From Varroa destructor (lineage: Eukaryota > Arthropoda > Arachnida > Mesostigmata > Varroidae): DNA of 64,000 bases. Positions 62,656 through 64,000 of the stretch are shown here, in pieces (the stretch's first letter is position 1; every line of letters begins with the position of its first letter). Made by a program: the position numbers and the translations under genes. The stretch is taken from NCBI RefSeq assembly GCF_002443255.2, contig NW_019211457.1:39717126-39781125 (forward strand), read 5' to 3'. Below the pieces are notes generated by a model. It had not been told where the DNA came from and did not search any database. It worked only from the letters and a program-made list of their open reading frames with translations.

Positions 62656-64000
62656 ATGCCGAAGCGGAAGTTCGAAGACACGACCGCGGGAGGCCCACTA
62701 AGTGGTCACCCTGCGCCGTTAGGAACCGGGGGTCCACTTGGAGGACATTCACCTTACGATACCTTTAACGAACCCGACGAATTAGCTGTGCCGCTAGCTA
62801 TACAAACTTTTTTATGGCGCCAAACTAGGTAAGCAACTGTCAGAAGCATACCCTGACGAATTAATACACATACAGTCTTTCTAGTCAAGTAATGGCGGAA
62901 ACGAAATGTCATAATCTGTACGCAGCTAAAGCTATTCAAAATCTCGGAATAAATGGGTACCTCTACGCCAACGTCCTAATAACACTGTTCGATAGATCTT
63001 CTACAGATGCGCTTATAGATTTGCATCAGGCTCAACTAATGAACCATTTTCACGTTCAAACCTACTAAAATATTCGAGTTAAGGCACACAAGAACTATAA
63101 AACTCCTAGGTGAAATAATACTAATAATGAGCCTAATTATAATATAATTATAAACGACTTCGGTAAAGCAGACAGGTTGATGATATTATTACGCGACAGT
63201 GTTCTAAGTACTTGATTGTTTCAGTAAAACAAATAAGAGCTTGCGTCATTTTAACAATAAGACTATCTATTAAATAACCATGTTATACTATGATTACTAT
63301 TATATAAATAGAAGAAAGTAATTATAATCTTTCAGCCCTTTTATCCGGCCGAAGGTAGGCAGGTCATATGACTCTTCTCAAATGGAACAAAGAGAAGCTT
63401 GCAAGGTAAACAAATTAATCAATATCTAACGATTTTGTGTATATATGTGTAGATATTATATATATATATATATACATGCTTTAACTGTATATTGTGAGAG
63501 ATACGTTCTGAATACATTAGCAACTATATAGGTTTCACACAGCGTTTGTAAATCTTTGAGAAAATAATTTTCTGTAAAATTTAGTCATAATAACAATAGT
63601 AAACTTTGGTCTTTTAATTTCATCTGGAAATCGAAGTCATTCGAAAAAGTTCTTGTGCAAAACATCCAATTCGGTCTCTCGCCAAGCCTCACGGCAGCCA
63701 TCAAAGCGATTGGGAGGTAAGTGACATATGGACTTGATATATTGCAACGGTAACCACGTAGCGGTTATGCGCCTATATCATCGTAGACCACCCACTATAT
63801 TTCAGTATTATACACAATCGTAGCGTTATTACTTTATGCTAGAAAATGTTTTGTGCTTTTTAATACTTCGCTAGGTAAACATTTCCTTATCGTATAGTAC
63901 TGCTGTCGTCATTATTTGGTTTTAGATGGCGCCTAGTGAAGGCAGCATTGCCACATGTACTTCACTGTTGTGCGGCGCTCCTCCACGGCCGCAAGGAGGC
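62656..64000 (+). CDS. UNC80: UNC80, NALCN-channel complex subunit, N-terminal exons (partial)
   Basis: Four exons: 62656-62828, 63336-63405, 63637-63716 and 63926 to the window end; phases 2, 0 and 2 agree. The joined protein begins MPKRKFEDTT, has a Gly/Pro-rich insert, then PLAIQTFLWRQTS, FIRPKVG, SFEKVLVQN, GLSPSLTAAIKAIGRW and LVKAALPHVLHC. These match, in order, the conserved N-terminus of UNC80, a giant scaffold linking NALCN to UNC79 and needed for sodium-leak current in neurons. The first ATG in frame is at 62656; the frame is open upstream but only from a GTG. The insert between the basic start and PLAIQT is longer than in vertebrates. The gene continues beyond the window; full-length UNC80 exceeds 3000 residues. 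Confidence 0.94.
63455..63476. repeat. TA microsatellite in a UNC80 intron
   Basis: About ten TA units between exons 2 and 3. Confidence 0.85.

Noticed and set aside
1..64000. CRISPR arrays, prokaryotic operons, prophage or endogenous viral genes
   Set aside because: No regularly spaced repeats, no ribosome-binding-site-led gene runs, and no recognisable viral proteins were seen.

Overview
The window is eukaryotic nuclear DNA, about 60% AT, with spliceosomal introns (GT-AG, and one clear GC-AG), TATA boxes, AATAAA signals, microsatellites, tRNA-derived SINE-like repeats and a dead mariner transposon. Gene content (UNC80, SUN-domain protein, mitochondrial EF-Tu, glycine-rich secreted proteins) suggests an arthropod. 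A chelicerate such as a mite would fit, but that is an inference from gene style. I see no operons, CRISPR arrays, phage or viral genes.

Layout. 1-11 kb: mostly non-coding, with a GC-richer first kilobase, SINE-like repeats and a bacterial-terminator-like hairpin. 11.25-12.24 kb (-): a five-finger C2H2 zinc-finger protein. 14.4-19.1 kb (-): a tandem pair of paralogous secreted glycine/glutamine-rich proteins, each with three coding exons; the distal copy has an in-frame TAG just after its last splice junction. 22.1-23.0 kb (-): a decayed mariner transposase. 24.9-27.5 kb (-): a SUN-domain LINC-complex protein, with a candidate upstream membrane exon near 29.2-29.7 kb. 31.15-32.09 kb (+): an intronless protein with possible beta-propeller character. 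33.07-36.83 kb (+): mitochondrial elongation factor Tu in six exons. 38.5-42.7 kb: a GC-richer, repeat-rich stretch with candidate first exons. 45.86-46.52 kb (+): a two-exon 114-residue protein of unknown family. 51.9-52.5 kb (-): three consecutive phase-0 exons of a candidate single-pass membrane protein. 56.8-58.6 kb: a GC-rich promoter-like stretch. 62.66 kb to the end (+): the first four exons of UNC80, the NALCN-channel regulator, cut by the window edge.

The best supported genes (EF-Tu, SUN, UNC80) were assembled by joining exons across consensus splice sites; reading phase is preserved at every junction and the joined proteins match the families. These genes belong to unrelated pathways, so no functional cluster is implied except the tandem glycine-rich pair. 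Exon calls based only on splice-site plausibility carry low confidence.
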